Assembly: GCF_003323735.1 (NCBI RefSeq)
Contig: NZ_QOIM01000024.1
Location: 124,001 to 188,000, forward strand
Source: Streptomyces reniochalinae
GTDB lineage: Bacteria > Actinomycetota > Actinomycetes > Streptomycetales > Streptomycetaceae
Length of the DNA: 64,000 nt
Direction: 5' to 3'
This document shows positions 8,463 through 16,347 of the stretch, piece by piece (position 1 is the first letter of the stretch; each line of letters opens with the position of its first letter). The notes under the pieces are model-generated. The model was given only the letters and a program-made list of their open reading frames with translations, searched no databases and had not been told where the DNA came from. The position numbers were made by a program, and so were the translations under genes.

Positions 8463-10510
8463 GGGGTCGTCGCCTCCTCCGGTTCGGCGCCGACGGCGGC
8501 GCGCTCCGGTGCCGCACGCCACGGTGGCGCGTTCCGTGCGGGAAGCCCGTCCGCAGGGCGGTTCCGTGCGGAAAGCCCGTCCGCGGGGCGGTCCTGTCCG
8601 GCCCAGCTCGGGGTGTGCGTGGCGCCGCCCGCCGGGACTCGTGTGGTGGTGCGGCGGCCCGCGCGGCCGGTCGTGCCCGCCGAGCGCCCTCCTTCGGGGC
8701 CCGCGGGGGCGGTGCCGGCGCCGCGCCGGGTCGCGCCTGCCCAGCGGCCTGGCAGATGGGACTCGGCGGGACGCGCGAACGGATGCGCCGGGGTGGCGAC
8801 GTCGTCCTCGTCCGGCGCCTGGGCCCGGTCGGCCGCGCGCGCACCGGCCGGGTGCCGGGCCAGCACCTCCAGGTAGAGGGCGCGGAAGGTCTCCACGTTC
8901 TGGCGGACGGTGAACAGTTCGAGCGCCCGCGCACGCGCGGCGGCGCCCAGGCGTGTGGCGCGCGTCCGATCGCCCAGCAGCGCCGCGCACGCCTCGGCGA
9001 GCGCGCGCGGGTCGCGCGGCGGGACGACCAAGCCGGTGCCGCCGATGACCTCGCGGACCGCGCCGACCTCCGTGGAGACGGTCGCCCGCCCGCAGAACAT
9101 GGCCTCCACCAGCGAGACGGGGAAGCCCTCCACCGCGCTGGAGAGCACCACCACGTCCCCGGCGGCGTAGGCGTCGGCGAGGGTGGGCACCGTGCGGCTG
9201 CCCACGGCGTCGAAGGCGACGGGGCAGGCGCCGCCGGCGTCCGCGGGGAACAGCCGAGCGGCCAGCGCCCGGCACAGCGGCAGGTAGGCGTCGTCCCCGT
9301 CGCCGCCGGCCGCCGCGGGCCTGGAACGGCCGTCGGAACCGCCCGTCTCGACGATCCGCAGCCGCGCCGCCGGCAGCGTCTCCCGCACCCGGGCGAAGGC
9401 GTGCAGCAGGGTGCTCACGTCCTTGGCGGGGCCGATCCGCCCCGCCCACACCAGCGTCGGCGCGCCGTCCGCGCGGCACCCGTCGCGCGGCGGCAGGTCG
9501 GCGGAGCGCTCCCCCACCGCGTCGAACGGCGCCGGGTCCATGCCCGGGTAGACGGTGCGCAGCCGGGCGCGGTCCGCGCCGCACCGCTCCTGCCACGTCC
9601 GGTCGTGCGCGTTGCCCGGCGTGATGACGTGGGCCCGCGCGTACGCCTCCTGGGTCAGCAGCCGCTGGAAGGAGCCGAGCAGGGCGCGGACCGGGGCGCC
9701 CGCCACGCCGCGTGCGACGGCTCCCGTGGCACCCGCGGCGCTCGCCAGGTAGTGCGCGCGCAGCCGCACGCCGTACTCCGTGATGAGCAGGGGGACACCG
9801 GCGGCACGGTGGGCCAGCAGCCCGGGCAGTGCGGCGGGCCCTGCGCCGACCGCGTGACACAGGTCGGACGCCGACAGACCCGCTTCCCCGCCGCGCAGTC
9901 CGTACCAGTCCAGCGAGAGCGGACGCAGTGCGCGCTCCAGCCGCTCCGCCACCGCGAGGAGGTCCTCGACCCGGGCGGCGTGCGCGGCGCGCAGCGCACC
10001 CGGCGCGCGGCAGGCGCCCTGCAGGATGCGCACCGCCTGCTCGGAGCGGAGGGCGGCGCTCAGTCCGTCGCGTTCGGCCGCCAGTTCGGCCAGCCCGTAC
10101 AGACCTGCGGCGAAACGGTCCGCCTGCGAGGTGACGACCGCCCCGACGGCGGCACCTGCACCCCGGAGCGCGTCGGCCCGCACGCCGTACTGCGCGGTGC
10201 ACACGGCCTCGGCGAGCAGGGAGAAGCACTCGCGGAAGCGACGCCTCTCGCGCCGTCCGTGGAGACCGTGCCCGAGCCCGCGCACGGTCTCACCGGCCGG
10301 CTCCCCCGGGCCCCACAGCGGCGCCGTGCGCACCCGGGTCACGTTGGCAGGCAGCTCACACCAGCCGGCCCGCTCCTGCCGTGCGCTGCGGCTGAGGGCG
10401 TGAACGGCGAACTCGTGGCCGTCCAGGCCGCGCAGCAGGCGGTCGCACCACAGCGCGGACTCACCCCGCAGATAGGGGTAACCACCTTCCGTAAGCAGTG
10501 CGATGCGCAC
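8459..10510 (-). CDS. PelF-like glycosyltransferase (DUF3492 + GT4)
   Basis: 683 residues. It begins MRIALLTEGGYPYLRGESAL, the characteristic N-terminus of DUF3492/PelF enzymes, and contains PLLITEYGVRLR, resembling the PelF ITEHG segment. The GT-B C-domain shows VWAGRIGPAKDV, the donor-binding E-x7-E stretch in EGFPVSLVEAMFCG, and GGTGLVVPPRDP. PelF polymerises GalNAc/GlcNAc-type exopolysaccharide from UDP-sugars in the cytoplasm. The protein is longer than PelF (about 500): the last ~110 residues are Arg/Ala/Pro-rich and include a 30-nt duplicated segment. The GTG at 10510 gives the conserved MRI start. It is the first gene of a four-gene operon that ends at moeZ. Confidence 0.85.
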   Translation of the reverse strand: MRIALLTEGGYPYLRGESALWCDRLLRGLDGHEFAVHALSRSARQERAGWCELPANVTRVRTAPLWGPGEPAGETVRGLGHGLHGRRERRRFRECFSLLAEAVCTAQYGVRADALRGAGAAVGAVVTSQADRFAAGLYGLAELAAERDGLSAALRSEQAVRILQGACRAPGALRAAHAARVEDLLAVAERLERALRPLSLDWYGLRGGEAGLSASDLCHAVGAGPAALPGLLAHRAAGVPLLITEYGVRLRAHYLASAAGATGAVARGVAGAPVRALLGSFQRLLTQEAYARAHVITPGNAHDRTWQERCGADRARLRTVYPGMDPAPFDAVGERSADLPPRDGCRADGAPTLVWAGRIGPAKDVSTLLHAFARVRETLPAARLRIVETGGSDGRSRPAAAGGDGDDAYLPLCRALAARLFPADAGGACPVAFDAVGSRTVPTLADAYAAGDVVVLSSAVEGFPVSLVEAMFCGRATVSTEVGAVREVIGGTGLVVPPRDPRALAEACAALLGDRTRATRLGAAARARALELFTVRQNVETFRALYLEVLARHPAGARAADRAQAPDEDDVATPAHPFARPAESHLPGRWAGATRRGAGTAPAGPEGGRSAGTTGRAGRRTTTRVPAGGATHTPSWAGQDRPADGLSARNRPADGLPARNAPPWRAAPERAAVGAEPEEATTP
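8532..8591 (-). repeat. 30-nt tandem duplication inside the glycosyltransferase tail
   Basis: Two 30-nt units (8532-8561, 8562-8591) differ at only two positions. They are in frame and encode a repeated ten-residue unit containing RPADGL and AR in the disordered C-terminal tail of the glycosyltransferase. Confidence 0.85.
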
Positions 10511-10680
10511 GTGCGCACCCCCAACCCTCGTCGCGGCGTGCCACCGGCCGCGAACGGCTCGGTGGCGGGACGCGGATGACGCTATGCGCGCCCCCGTCGC
10601 ACGGTGGACGGTTGTCCGTCACACCACCGGAAGGGGTGAAGACCCGTGACTTTCCCGCGCGTCACGCGTTTTCCCGCATC

Positions 10681-10742
10681 ACGGGAACAGCCCGCTCTAC
10701 GGGAACAGCCCGCTCTACGGGAACAGCCCGCTCTACGGGAAC
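10681..10742. repeat. 18-nt tandem repeat, 3.5 copies, upstream of the PelF-like gene
   Basis: The unit ACGGGAACAGCCCGCTCT occurs at 10681-10698, 10699-10716 and 10717-10734, plus a partial ACGGGAAC. It lies in the 277-nt gap between the DUF3152 stop and the glycosyltransferase start, about 170 nt upstream of the latter. No other strong signal was recognised in this gap. Confidence 0.9.
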
Positions 10743-10787
10743 CACCGCGCACCGCACGAGCCGTACGGGCGATGACGATTGCGGGGG

Positions 10788-12323
10788 TCAGCCGCGCGGG
10801 TGGGGCCAGGCGTTGGGGCGGCAGGTCTTGCCCTGCGTGGTCAGGTACTTGGTCTGCTGCATCATCACCGGGGCGGGCTCACCGTCGCCGGGGCAGCCGA
10901 CGTGGTCGTGGCCGAGCCGGTGGCCGACCTCGTGGTTGATCAGCATCTGGCGGTAGGCGTGCATCTGTCCGGGGCCGAACGTCTTGGCCCCGCGCGCCCA
11001 CCGGTAGCCGTTGATCATGACTCGATCGGTGGCCGCCGAGTCGCAGGACACCTTCTGTTCGCTGGTGTCCAGGCCCGACTTGGCGCACCACAGGTCGGTG
11101 GTCTTCGGCGTGGCGAGGGTGATGACGAACGTCGCCTTCCCCGACGAGACCCGCTCGAAGCTGCGCTTGCCGCCGTGCGCCCAGCTGCGCTCGTCGTTGA
11201 GCGTCTTGTGGACCGCCTCGGCGAACAGCTCGCCGTCCAGCGGCAGTTCCTTCTCCACGTCCACGCGGTAGCGGATCACCCCGCCCTTGCCGCCGCCCTT
11301 CTGGTGGCCGGGGACCGCGGAGAACTCGTTCGTTCCCTCCAGGTCGTCGGCCAGCGGATAGACGTGCGCCATCTTCGCGTCGTACGAGGCGGCCTCGTCG
11401 CCCGGGGTGGGCCGCGTCCCGCGGTCGGCGCGGTCGTCTTTCGCGGTGGTTCCGCCCGGCGCCCGCTCGCCCGTGTTGGCTCCGTCGTCGGACTGGCCCG
11501 AGCTGTGTTCGCCGCCCGCCACCTGCCCGGCGATGACGATCGCCAGCACGGTCGTGATGGCCGCGGCGGCGATGCCCGTGTACGTGCGCGCTCTGCCGCC
11601 GGTGCGCTGCCGCCGTGGACGCGGCTGCGCGGACACCGCCGCGCGGTCGCCGCGCGGCTCGTCGTCCGCGGGGGGCGCGGCGGCGGTGGCCTCCGGCGCC
11701 TGCGGTCCGGACGCGGCGGGCCCGGCGGCGCGGTGGGGCGCCCGCGGCACGCCTGAGGGGCCCGCAGGGCGCTGACGCGCGTCGGCAGGGCGCCGGCGCG
11801 CGTCGGCGTCGCCCAGGGCAGCGGCGGTGCCGGGGCCGCCGGCTGCCCTGTGGGTGAAGACCGCGTCGTCGAAGGCGTCCAGGTAGTCCTGGCGCGGCCC
11901 GTGCGGGCCGCCGCGGTGCTGCTCGGACGCCTGGGAGCGCCACGGGTTCTGCGCCTGGCCGCGCCCCTGGGGCCGCCCTTGGCCCTGGCCGTACGCGGAG
12001 CCGTAGCCGTGCGCCCCGCCACCGGGGCCGTGGCGGTGCTCCTCGCCGAACTGCGGGTGTCCGCCGCGGGTGGGCTCGTCGACGTGCGCGGGGACGCCGT
12101 GCGCGGGGGTGCCCCGCGGTCCTGGGCCGGCTGAGGGGGCGCCCTCGGCGGGGTACGGCGCGGCGAGTTCCCCCTCCCGCCCGGCGGCACCGGGCCGGCC
12201 GGGGACGCCGGCGTCGCGGGACCGGGCGGCGGCCCGCCCGCCGTCCGCCTGGTGCTCCGGTATACCGGGGCGCTGCCGGCCGCGCGCGGTACCGGCCTTG
12301 CCCTTACGGCTGTGGCGTCCCAC
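10788..12323 (-). CDS. DUF3152 membrane-anchored protein with metzincin-like zinc motif
   Basis: 511 residues. The N-terminal ~250 residues are low-complexity (Gly/Gln/His/Arg-rich) and cytoplasmic. One TM helix (TGIAAAAITTVLAIVIAG) follows, then an extracytoplasmic domain. Near the C-terminus the motif HEVGHRLGHDH (464-474) fits HExxHxxGxxH, so three histidines could bind Zn2+ and Glu465 act as the base; cysteines in GCPGD and GKTCRP may form a disulfide. DUF3152 is conserved in actinomycetes, but I know of no established substrate. The GTG at 12323 comes 4 nt after the upstream hydrolase stop, so the two genes are co-transcribed. The M. tuberculosis counterpart is Rv3207c, next to moeZ. Confidence 0.88.
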   Translation of the reverse strand: MGRHSRKGKAGTARGRQRPGIPEHQADGGRAAARSRDAGVPGRPGAAGREGELAAPYPAEGAPSAGPGPRGTPAHGVPAHVDEPTRGGHPQFGEEHRHGPGGGAHGYGSAYGQGQGRPQGRGQAQNPWRSQASEQHRGGPHGPRQDYLDAFDDAVFTHRAAGGPGTAAALGDADARRRPADARQRPAGPSGVPRAPHRAAGPAASGPQAPEATAAAPPADDEPRGDRAAVSAQPRPRRQRTGGRARTYTGIAAAAITTVLAIVIAGQVAGGEHSSGQSDDGANTGERAPGGTTAKDDRADRGTRPTPGDEAASYDAKMAHVYPLADDLEGTNEFSAVPGHQKGGGKGGVIRYRVDVEKELPLDGELFAEAVHKTLNDERSWAHGGKRSFERVSSGKATFVITLATPKTTDLWCAKSGLDTSEQKVSCDSAATDRVMINGYRWARGAKTFGPGQMHAYRQMLINHEVGHRLGHDHVGCPGDGEPAPVMMQQTKYLTTQGKTCRPNAWPHPRG

Positions 12324-12326
12324 TGG

Positions 12327-13427
12327 TCACCTTTCGAGGTTGCCGGTTCCTTGTGCGGCGGTCCCGGCTGCGGGGGTGTTCGACCGCCGTGCGGCCGTGG
12401 CCGCGTCGTCGATCAGCTCGCGGACGGCACTCGCGACGATCTCGGGGTACTCCATCATGGCGACGTGCCCCGCGTCCGGCAGAGCCAGCAGCCGGGAGTC
12501 GCGGAACGCGGCCGAGGCGCGCCGGGCCATCCGGAAGGCGACCAGCTGGTCGCGCCCTCCGTAGATCAGCAGCGTGGGCGCCAGTACCCGCTCGGCCTGC
12601 CGCCAGAGCGCGTGCTGGCCTCCCAGGGTATAGGCGTCCATGATGCCCCGTGTCGAGCGGACCATGGCGTCCCAGAAGTAGGGCAGCCGCATCCTTCGGT
12701 CGTACTCCTCAGCGGCGGCCGCGAAGTCCTCCGGGCTGACCCGCGCCGGGTCGCCGTAGCACAGTCCCAGGATCCCGCCGGTGCGGCGTTCGGCCGGCCA
12801 GTCGCGGGTGAGCCTGCCGAACAGCGCGGCGATGCCGGGCACCGCCATCAGCGCGGTCGGCCAGGCGGTGCGCTGCGGCGGGATCTCCGGCAGCGCGGGG
12901 GATATCAGTGTCAGAGTGCGCACCAGGTCGGGGCGTACGGCGGCCACCCGGGTCGTCACGGCGCCGCCGAGGGAGTTGCCCAGCAGGTGCACGGGGCCCG
13001 CTGCGCGGGTGTCCAGGTAGCGGATGACCGCGCGGGCGTGGCCCGAGACCGAGTAGTCGCCGTCGTCGGGCGGCGGGGAGTCGCCGAAGCCGGGCAGGTC
13101 GAGTGCCTCGCCCGCCACGTCGGGGGCGAGCTCGCCCATCAGGGCCGTCCAGTTGAGGGAGGAGCCCCCCAGCCCGTGCACGTACAGCGCGCCCGTACGG
13201 GTCCGGGCCCCGGACCGTGCGCCCCGCGAGGGGAAGGGGGTGTCCGACCCGGCGGGAGCGCCGTCGGGGGCCTCGTCGCGCAGGGCGCGCACGGCCAGCG
13301 TCAGGCCCGGCAGCGAGACCGTCCTGAGCGTCTCCCGGGCGCCGACGCGGGAGCCCGGCGGCGTGCTGGACGGCGCGGCGGCGCGGGCCGCGGCAGCGGA
13401 GGTCTCCGGCTGCTCGGTGGAGGACAT
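12327..13427 (-). CDS. Alpha/beta hydrolase
   Basis: 366 residues. After a disordered ~40-residue N-terminus the alpha/beta-hydrolase core shows the oxyanion segment YVHGLGGSSLNW, the nucleophile elbow GNSLGG, the acid region LLIYGGRDQLV and the histidine in PDAGHVAMMEYP. A cap domain lies between. The substrate is unknown; the fold fits an esterase or lipase-like enzyme, with no signal peptide. The ATG has no Shine-Dalgarno but has TAACAT ending 6 nt before it. It is followed by DUF3152 after 3 nt, so they form an operon. A gene-neighbour relation with TetR and DUF3107 is conserved in actinomycetes. Confidence 0.88.
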   Translation of the reverse strand: MSSTEQPETSAAAARAAAPSSTPPGSRVGARETLRTVSLPGLTLAVRALRDEAPDGAPAGSDTPFPSRGARSGARTRTGALYVHGLGGSSLNWTALMGELAPDVAGEALDLPGFGDSPPPDDGDYSVSGHARAVIRYLDTRAAGPVHLLGNSLGGAVTTRVAAVRPDLVRTLTLISPALPEIPPQRTAWPTALMAVPGIAALFGRLTRDWPAERRTGGILGLCYGDPARVSPEDFAAAAEEYDRRMRLPYFWDAMVRSTRGIMDAYTLGGQHALWRQAERVLAPTLLIYGGRDQLVAFRMARRASAAFRDSRLLALPDAGHVAMMEYPEIVASAVRELIDDAATAARRSNTPAAGTAAQGTGNLER

Positions 13428-13433
13428 GGGGCA

Positions 13434-13439
13434 ATGTTA
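13434..13439 (-). promoter_or_regulatory. Candidate -10 of leaderless promoter for the 12327-13427 hydrolase
   Basis: TAACAT reads on the minus strand with a 6-nt spacer (TGCCCC) to the ATG at 13427, and no Shine-Dalgarno is present. This places the predicted transcription start at the A of the start codon. Confidence 0.5.
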
Positions 13440-13649
13440 CGAGACGATCACACACACCCTCACGTGTCCACCGTCACAGAAGAAACACACCGGTGCACGG
13501 GGGATGGCAGAGGCACACGGCGTCCGCTCCCGCCCGCACGCAACCGTTCCGCAGGAAACGTGCATGCGGGCGTGCGCCCCTGGTGACCCGCTCCTAGTCT
13601 CGGAAGTAGACCCGCTCAGGCGGGCAGCACCCTGGAGAGGGGAGCAGGC

Positions 13650-13892
13650 ATGCCGCTCGACCCGACCGACCCGGAAACCTTTGACGACACGTACACCGAC
13701 GGCGCCCAGGAGGAAGAGCCGGAGGGGACGGAGAACCCCGAGGCCACGGAGGCGGACGCGGCCGAACAGCACACCGATGTGCTGCGGCAGCGCGACGAGC
13801 CGCTCGCCCCGTCCGGCTCGCACGAGGCCGACCCCGCCGACGCGGCGGAGCAGGCACGCGTGGTGGAGCTGAATGAGGACGAGTACCGATAA
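13650..13892 (+). CDS. Small, very acidic conserved hypothetical protein
   Basis: 80 residues, extremely rich in Asp/Glu with almost no hydrophobic core (e.g. DGAQEEEPEGTENPEATEAD), ending VVELNEDEYR. It is probably intrinsically disordered. A good GGGAG ribosome site lies about 6 nt upstream of the ATG. It is divergent from the hydrolase gene and precedes the TetR gene by about 120 nt. I recognise it as a streptomycete conserved hypothetical, but I cannot assign a function. Confidence 0.7.
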   Translation: MPLDPTDPETFDDTYTDGAQEEEPEGTENPEATEADAAEQHTDVLRQRDEPLAPSGSHEADPADAAEQARVVELNEDEYR

Positions 13893-14015
13893 AGCACCCG
13901 CCGTGCCCGGGTGACGGCGGAAAATTCGGGGGCCCGTGGAGCCCCCACTCCCGTTACTGAAAAGTACGATGGCGGCACAGCGCAGCTCGCGCTCAGAAAC
14001 ACACAGGGAGGCGGC

Positions 14016-14639
14016 GTGACAGCCATCGAGCAGACCGAAGCGCGCCCGCGTGGCACGCGTCTGCCCCGCCGGGCCCGACGCAACCAACTGCTGGGCGCAG
14101 CTCAGGAGGTCTTCGTCGCGCAGGGTTACCACGCGGCGGCGATGGACGACATCGCCGAACGTGCCGGCGTCAGCAAACCGGTGCTCTACCAGCACTTCCC
14201 GGGAAAGCTGGACCTGTACCTGGCGCTTCTCGACCAGCACTGCGAGGCGCTGCTCCAGGCGGTACGCAGGGCGCTGGAGTCCACGACGGACAACAAGCAG
14301 CGCGTGGCGGCCACCATGGACGCGTACTTCGGTTTCGTGGAGGACGAGGGCGGCGCTTTCCGCCTGGTGTTCGAGTCGGACCTGACGAACGAGCCCGCGG
14401 TGCGCGAGCGCGTGGACAAGGTGAGCCTGGACTGCGCGCAGGCCGTCAGCGAGGTCATCGCCGAGGACACCAAGCTCTCCCAGGAACAGTCCATGCTGCT
14501 GGCCGTCGGCCTGTGCGGCATGGCGCAGATCACCGCGCGCTACTGGCTGGGGTCGGGGCAGCGGATCCCGCGGGACGCGGCGGCCAAGTTGATCTCCTCG
14601 CTGTCCTGGCGCGGTATCGCCGGGTTCCCGATGCAGTAG
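14016..14639 (+). CDS. TetR-family transcriptional regulator
   Basis: 207 residues. A basic N-terminus (RGTRLPRRARRNQLL) leads into the TetR helix-turn-helix, with IAERAGVSKPVLYQHFPGKL as recognition region at about residues 47-66. An all-helical ligand/dimer domain follows, ending IAGFPMQ. I chose the GTG at 14016 because GGGAGG sits 4-5 nt upstream; the open frame before it is non-conserved. It is the orthologue in position of M. tuberculosis Rv3208, next to DUF3107. The ligand is unknown. A perfect hairpin follows. Confidence 0.92.
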   Translation: MTAIEQTEARPRGTRLPRRARRNQLLGAAQEVFVAQGYHAAAMDDIAERAGVSKPVLYQHFPGKLDLYLALLDQHCEALLQAVRRALESTTDNKQRVAATMDAYFGFVEDEGGAFRLVFESDLTNEPAVRERVDKVSLDCAQAVSEVIAEDTKLSQEQSMLLAVGLCGMAQITARYWLGSGQRIPRDAAAKLISSLSWRGIAGFPMQ

Positions 14640-14657
14640 TCCGGCGTCCTCCCCGGT

Positions 14658-14706
14658 CCGAGGGGGCGCGGTTGTTCGCTGCCGGCGTGCGACCGCGCCC
14701 CCTCGG
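14658..14706 (+). terminator. Hairpin terminator after TetR
   Basis: A perfect 15-bp stem (14658-14672 with 14692-14706, CCGAGGGGGCGCGGT on the left) encloses a 19-nt loop. Confidence 0.75.
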
Positions 14707-14810
14707 CGTCCCTCGCCGAGAGCTAGGGTTACTCCAGTACGGCGCGGCTGGCCGCGCATCGCATCCCGGGCATCGGCACGGGGACACCAGACCGTCGGAG
14801 GGACATAGCC

Positions 14811-15038
14811 GTGGAGGTCAAGATCGGCGTGCAGTACGCGCCTCGCGAGATCGTCATGGAGAGCAAGCAGACTCCTGACGAGCTCGAGAGCACGGTGGCG
14901 GCGGCATTGGAGAAGGGCTCCGGGCTGCTCAGCCTCGAGGACGAGCACGGCCGGAAGATCCTGATCCCGGCGGACCGTGTCGCCTACATCGAGATCGGCC
15001 AGCCGTCGGGCCGCAAGGTGGGCTTCGGCGCCATCTGA
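14811..15038 (+). CDS. DUF3107 family protein (TB9.4-like)
   Basis: 75 residues, full length for DUF3107. It starts MEVKIGVQYAPREIV and ends IEIGQPSGRKVGFGAI. It is a small alpha/beta protein of unknown function that is universal in actinomycetes beside the TetR and RNA helicase genes (M. tuberculosis Rv3208A). The GTG start has GGAGG about 9 nt upstream. An intrinsic terminator follows directly, so it is probably a separate transcript. Confidence 0.9.
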   Translation: MEVKIGVQYAPREIVMESKQTPDELESTVAAALEKGSGLLSLEDEHGRKILIPADRVAYIEIGQPSGRKVGFGAI

Positions 15039-15084
15039 GACGGGCCTCGGCGCCGTCGGGGAGACGGCAGGGTCACGCGCACGG

Positions 15085-15117
15085 CGGCGGCCGCGGATTT
15101 TGCTTCCGCGGCCGCCG
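15085..15117 (+). terminator. Intrinsic terminator after DUF3107
   Basis: A 13-bp perfect stem (15085-15097 CGGCGGCCGCGGA with 15105-15117) closes the T-rich loop TTTTGCT and is followed by TTT. Confidence 0.85.
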
Positions 15118-15196
15118 TTTCAGCGTCCGTACCCAGGGGGAGACCGGGAACGACCGCGACCAGCGGTCAGCTCACCGCCACCCCGTGGAGGTCCTC

Positions 15197-15577
15197 ATGA
15201 TCTGGGAGGCTCTCGGCTCCGCAAGCCTTGGACTCGCCCTCGCCCTCGTCGCGAGCAGGCGGTTCCCCGAGCGGCTTCCCGACCGGCGGCTCGTGCTGGC
15301 CACGGGCCCGGTCGCCGCCCTCGTCGGCGGTCTCATCAGCCACACCGTCTTCGGCGCTGGACACCTCCTGTTGGCCCTGTGCGTGGCCCTGGGGGTCAGC
15401 GCGGCGCTGCTCTCGCTGCTGCTGCGGGACGCGCCCGGGCGCCGGCAGTGGCGCAGGGACACCCTGCGCACCACCCCGCCGCGCTCCGTGGATCCCCGGT
15501 TCCGGGAGCCCGGGTTCGCCAAGGCCCCCTTCGCCGAGTCCGGGCTCGTGGAGTCCTCAGTCAGGCGGCGGGCCTGA
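15197..15577 (+). CDS. Small membrane protein, conserved hypothetical
   Basis: 126 residues from the ATG at 15197, chosen because GGAGG ends 5 nt before it; an upstream GTG at 15185 would bury that site inside the gene. Three hydrophobic stretches (about 3-20, 30-50, 55-75) are followed by a basic, Pro/Arg-rich cytoplasmic tail. No enzyme motif is visible. It sits between DUF3107 and the convergent ferritin-like gene, leaving only 23 nt between the two stops. Function unknown. Confidence 0.7.
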   Translation: MIWEALGSASLGLALALVASRRFPERLPDRRLVLATGPVAALVGGLISHTVFGAGHLLLALCVALGVSAALLSLLLRDAPGRRQWRRDTLRTTPPRSVDPRFREPGFAKAPFAESGLVESSVRRRA

Positions 15578-15600
15578 GCCCCGGCCCGTGGAGTCCGTCA

Positions 15601-16347
15601 TCAGGCGGCGAGCCCCAGCGCGGCCATCCGCTTGGTATGGGCCTCGGTGATCCGGGAGAACATCTTGCCGACCTCGGCGAGGTCGAAGCCGTCGGCCAGC
15701 CCGCCGACCAGCATCGTGGAGAGCGCGTCCCGCTCGGCGACGACCCGCTGCGCCTGGGACAGCGCCTCCCCCATCAGCCGCCGCGCCCACAGCGCGAGGC
15801 GCCCGCCCACGCGGGGTTCGGCCTCGATGGCGGCCCGCACCTTCTCCACGGCGAAGCTGGAGTGCCCGGTGTCGGCCAGCACGCTGAGCACCAGCGCACG
15901 GGTGTCGGTGTCCAGCCTGGTCGCCACCTCGCGGTAGAAATCGGAGGCGATCGAGTCCCCGACGTACGCCTTGATCAGGCCCTCCAGCCAGTCGGAGGGC
16001 GCGGTCAGCCGGTGGAACTCCTCCAGGGGCGCGGCGAACGGCTCCATCGCCGCCGTGGGGTCCTCGTCGATCCGGGCCAGCCGCTCGCGCAGTTTCTCGA
16101 AGTGGCCGAACTCGGCCGACGCCATCGAGGCCAGCTCGGCCTTGTCGGCGAGCGAGGGTGCCAGCTTCGCGTCCTCGGCGAGCCGCTCGAAGGCCGCCAG
16201 CTCCCCGTAGGCCAGGGCCCCCAGCAGGTCGACGACCGCGGCACGGTAGGTCGGGTCCGCCGCGGCCTGCTCCCAGTTCTGGGAGGCGGTCGGGGTGGCG
16301 GGGGCGTGCTCGGAACCTTCGTCGGCGGTCTTGTCAGGCGTCTCCAT
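15601..16347 (-). CDS. Ferritin-like fold protein, MiaE-like (tRNA-ms2io6A hydroxylase-like, MiaE_2 family)
   Basis: 248 residues. The four-helix ferritin-like fold carries the carboxylate/His pattern of a di-iron site: YGELAAFERLAEDA (first Glu), ASAEFGHFEKL (E..H), DFYREV and ADTGHSSFAVEK. The actinobacterial MiaE_2 family is named after the tRNA hydroxylase MiaE, but its true substrate is not established. The ATG at 16347 is chosen because the frame upstream is not conserved and TATCGT lies 7 nt before it. It is divergent from the DEAD-box helicase gene, an arrangement shared with M. tuberculosis Rv3210c/Rv3211. Confidence 0.85.
   Translation of the reverse strand: METPDKTADEGSEHAPATPTASQNWEQAAADPTYRAAVVDLLGALAYGELAAFERLAEDAKLAPSLADKAELASMASAEFGHFEKLRERLARIDEDPTAAMEPFAAPLEEFHRLTAPSDWLEGLIKAYVGDSIASDFYREVATRLDTDTRALVLSVLADTGHSSFAVEKVRAAIEAEPRVGGRLALWARRLMGEALSQAQRVVAERDALSTMLVGGLADGFDLAEVGKMFSRITEAHTKRMAALGLAA

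Noticed and set aside
7194..10229. Single 1011-residue minus-strand reading frame
   Set aside because: Only its 3' 422 codons are a gene; the first part runs out of phase through the PelF-like coding region and has Arg/Gly-rich composition typical of shadow frames in GC-rich DNA.
10681..10742. Possible CRISPR array
   Set aside because: Units abut directly with no spacers, and no cas gene is present; the same holds for the other tandem repeats.
12252..13586. 444-residue plus-strand frame opposite the hydrolase
   Set aside because: Antisense shadow with no recognisable domain and no ribosome site.
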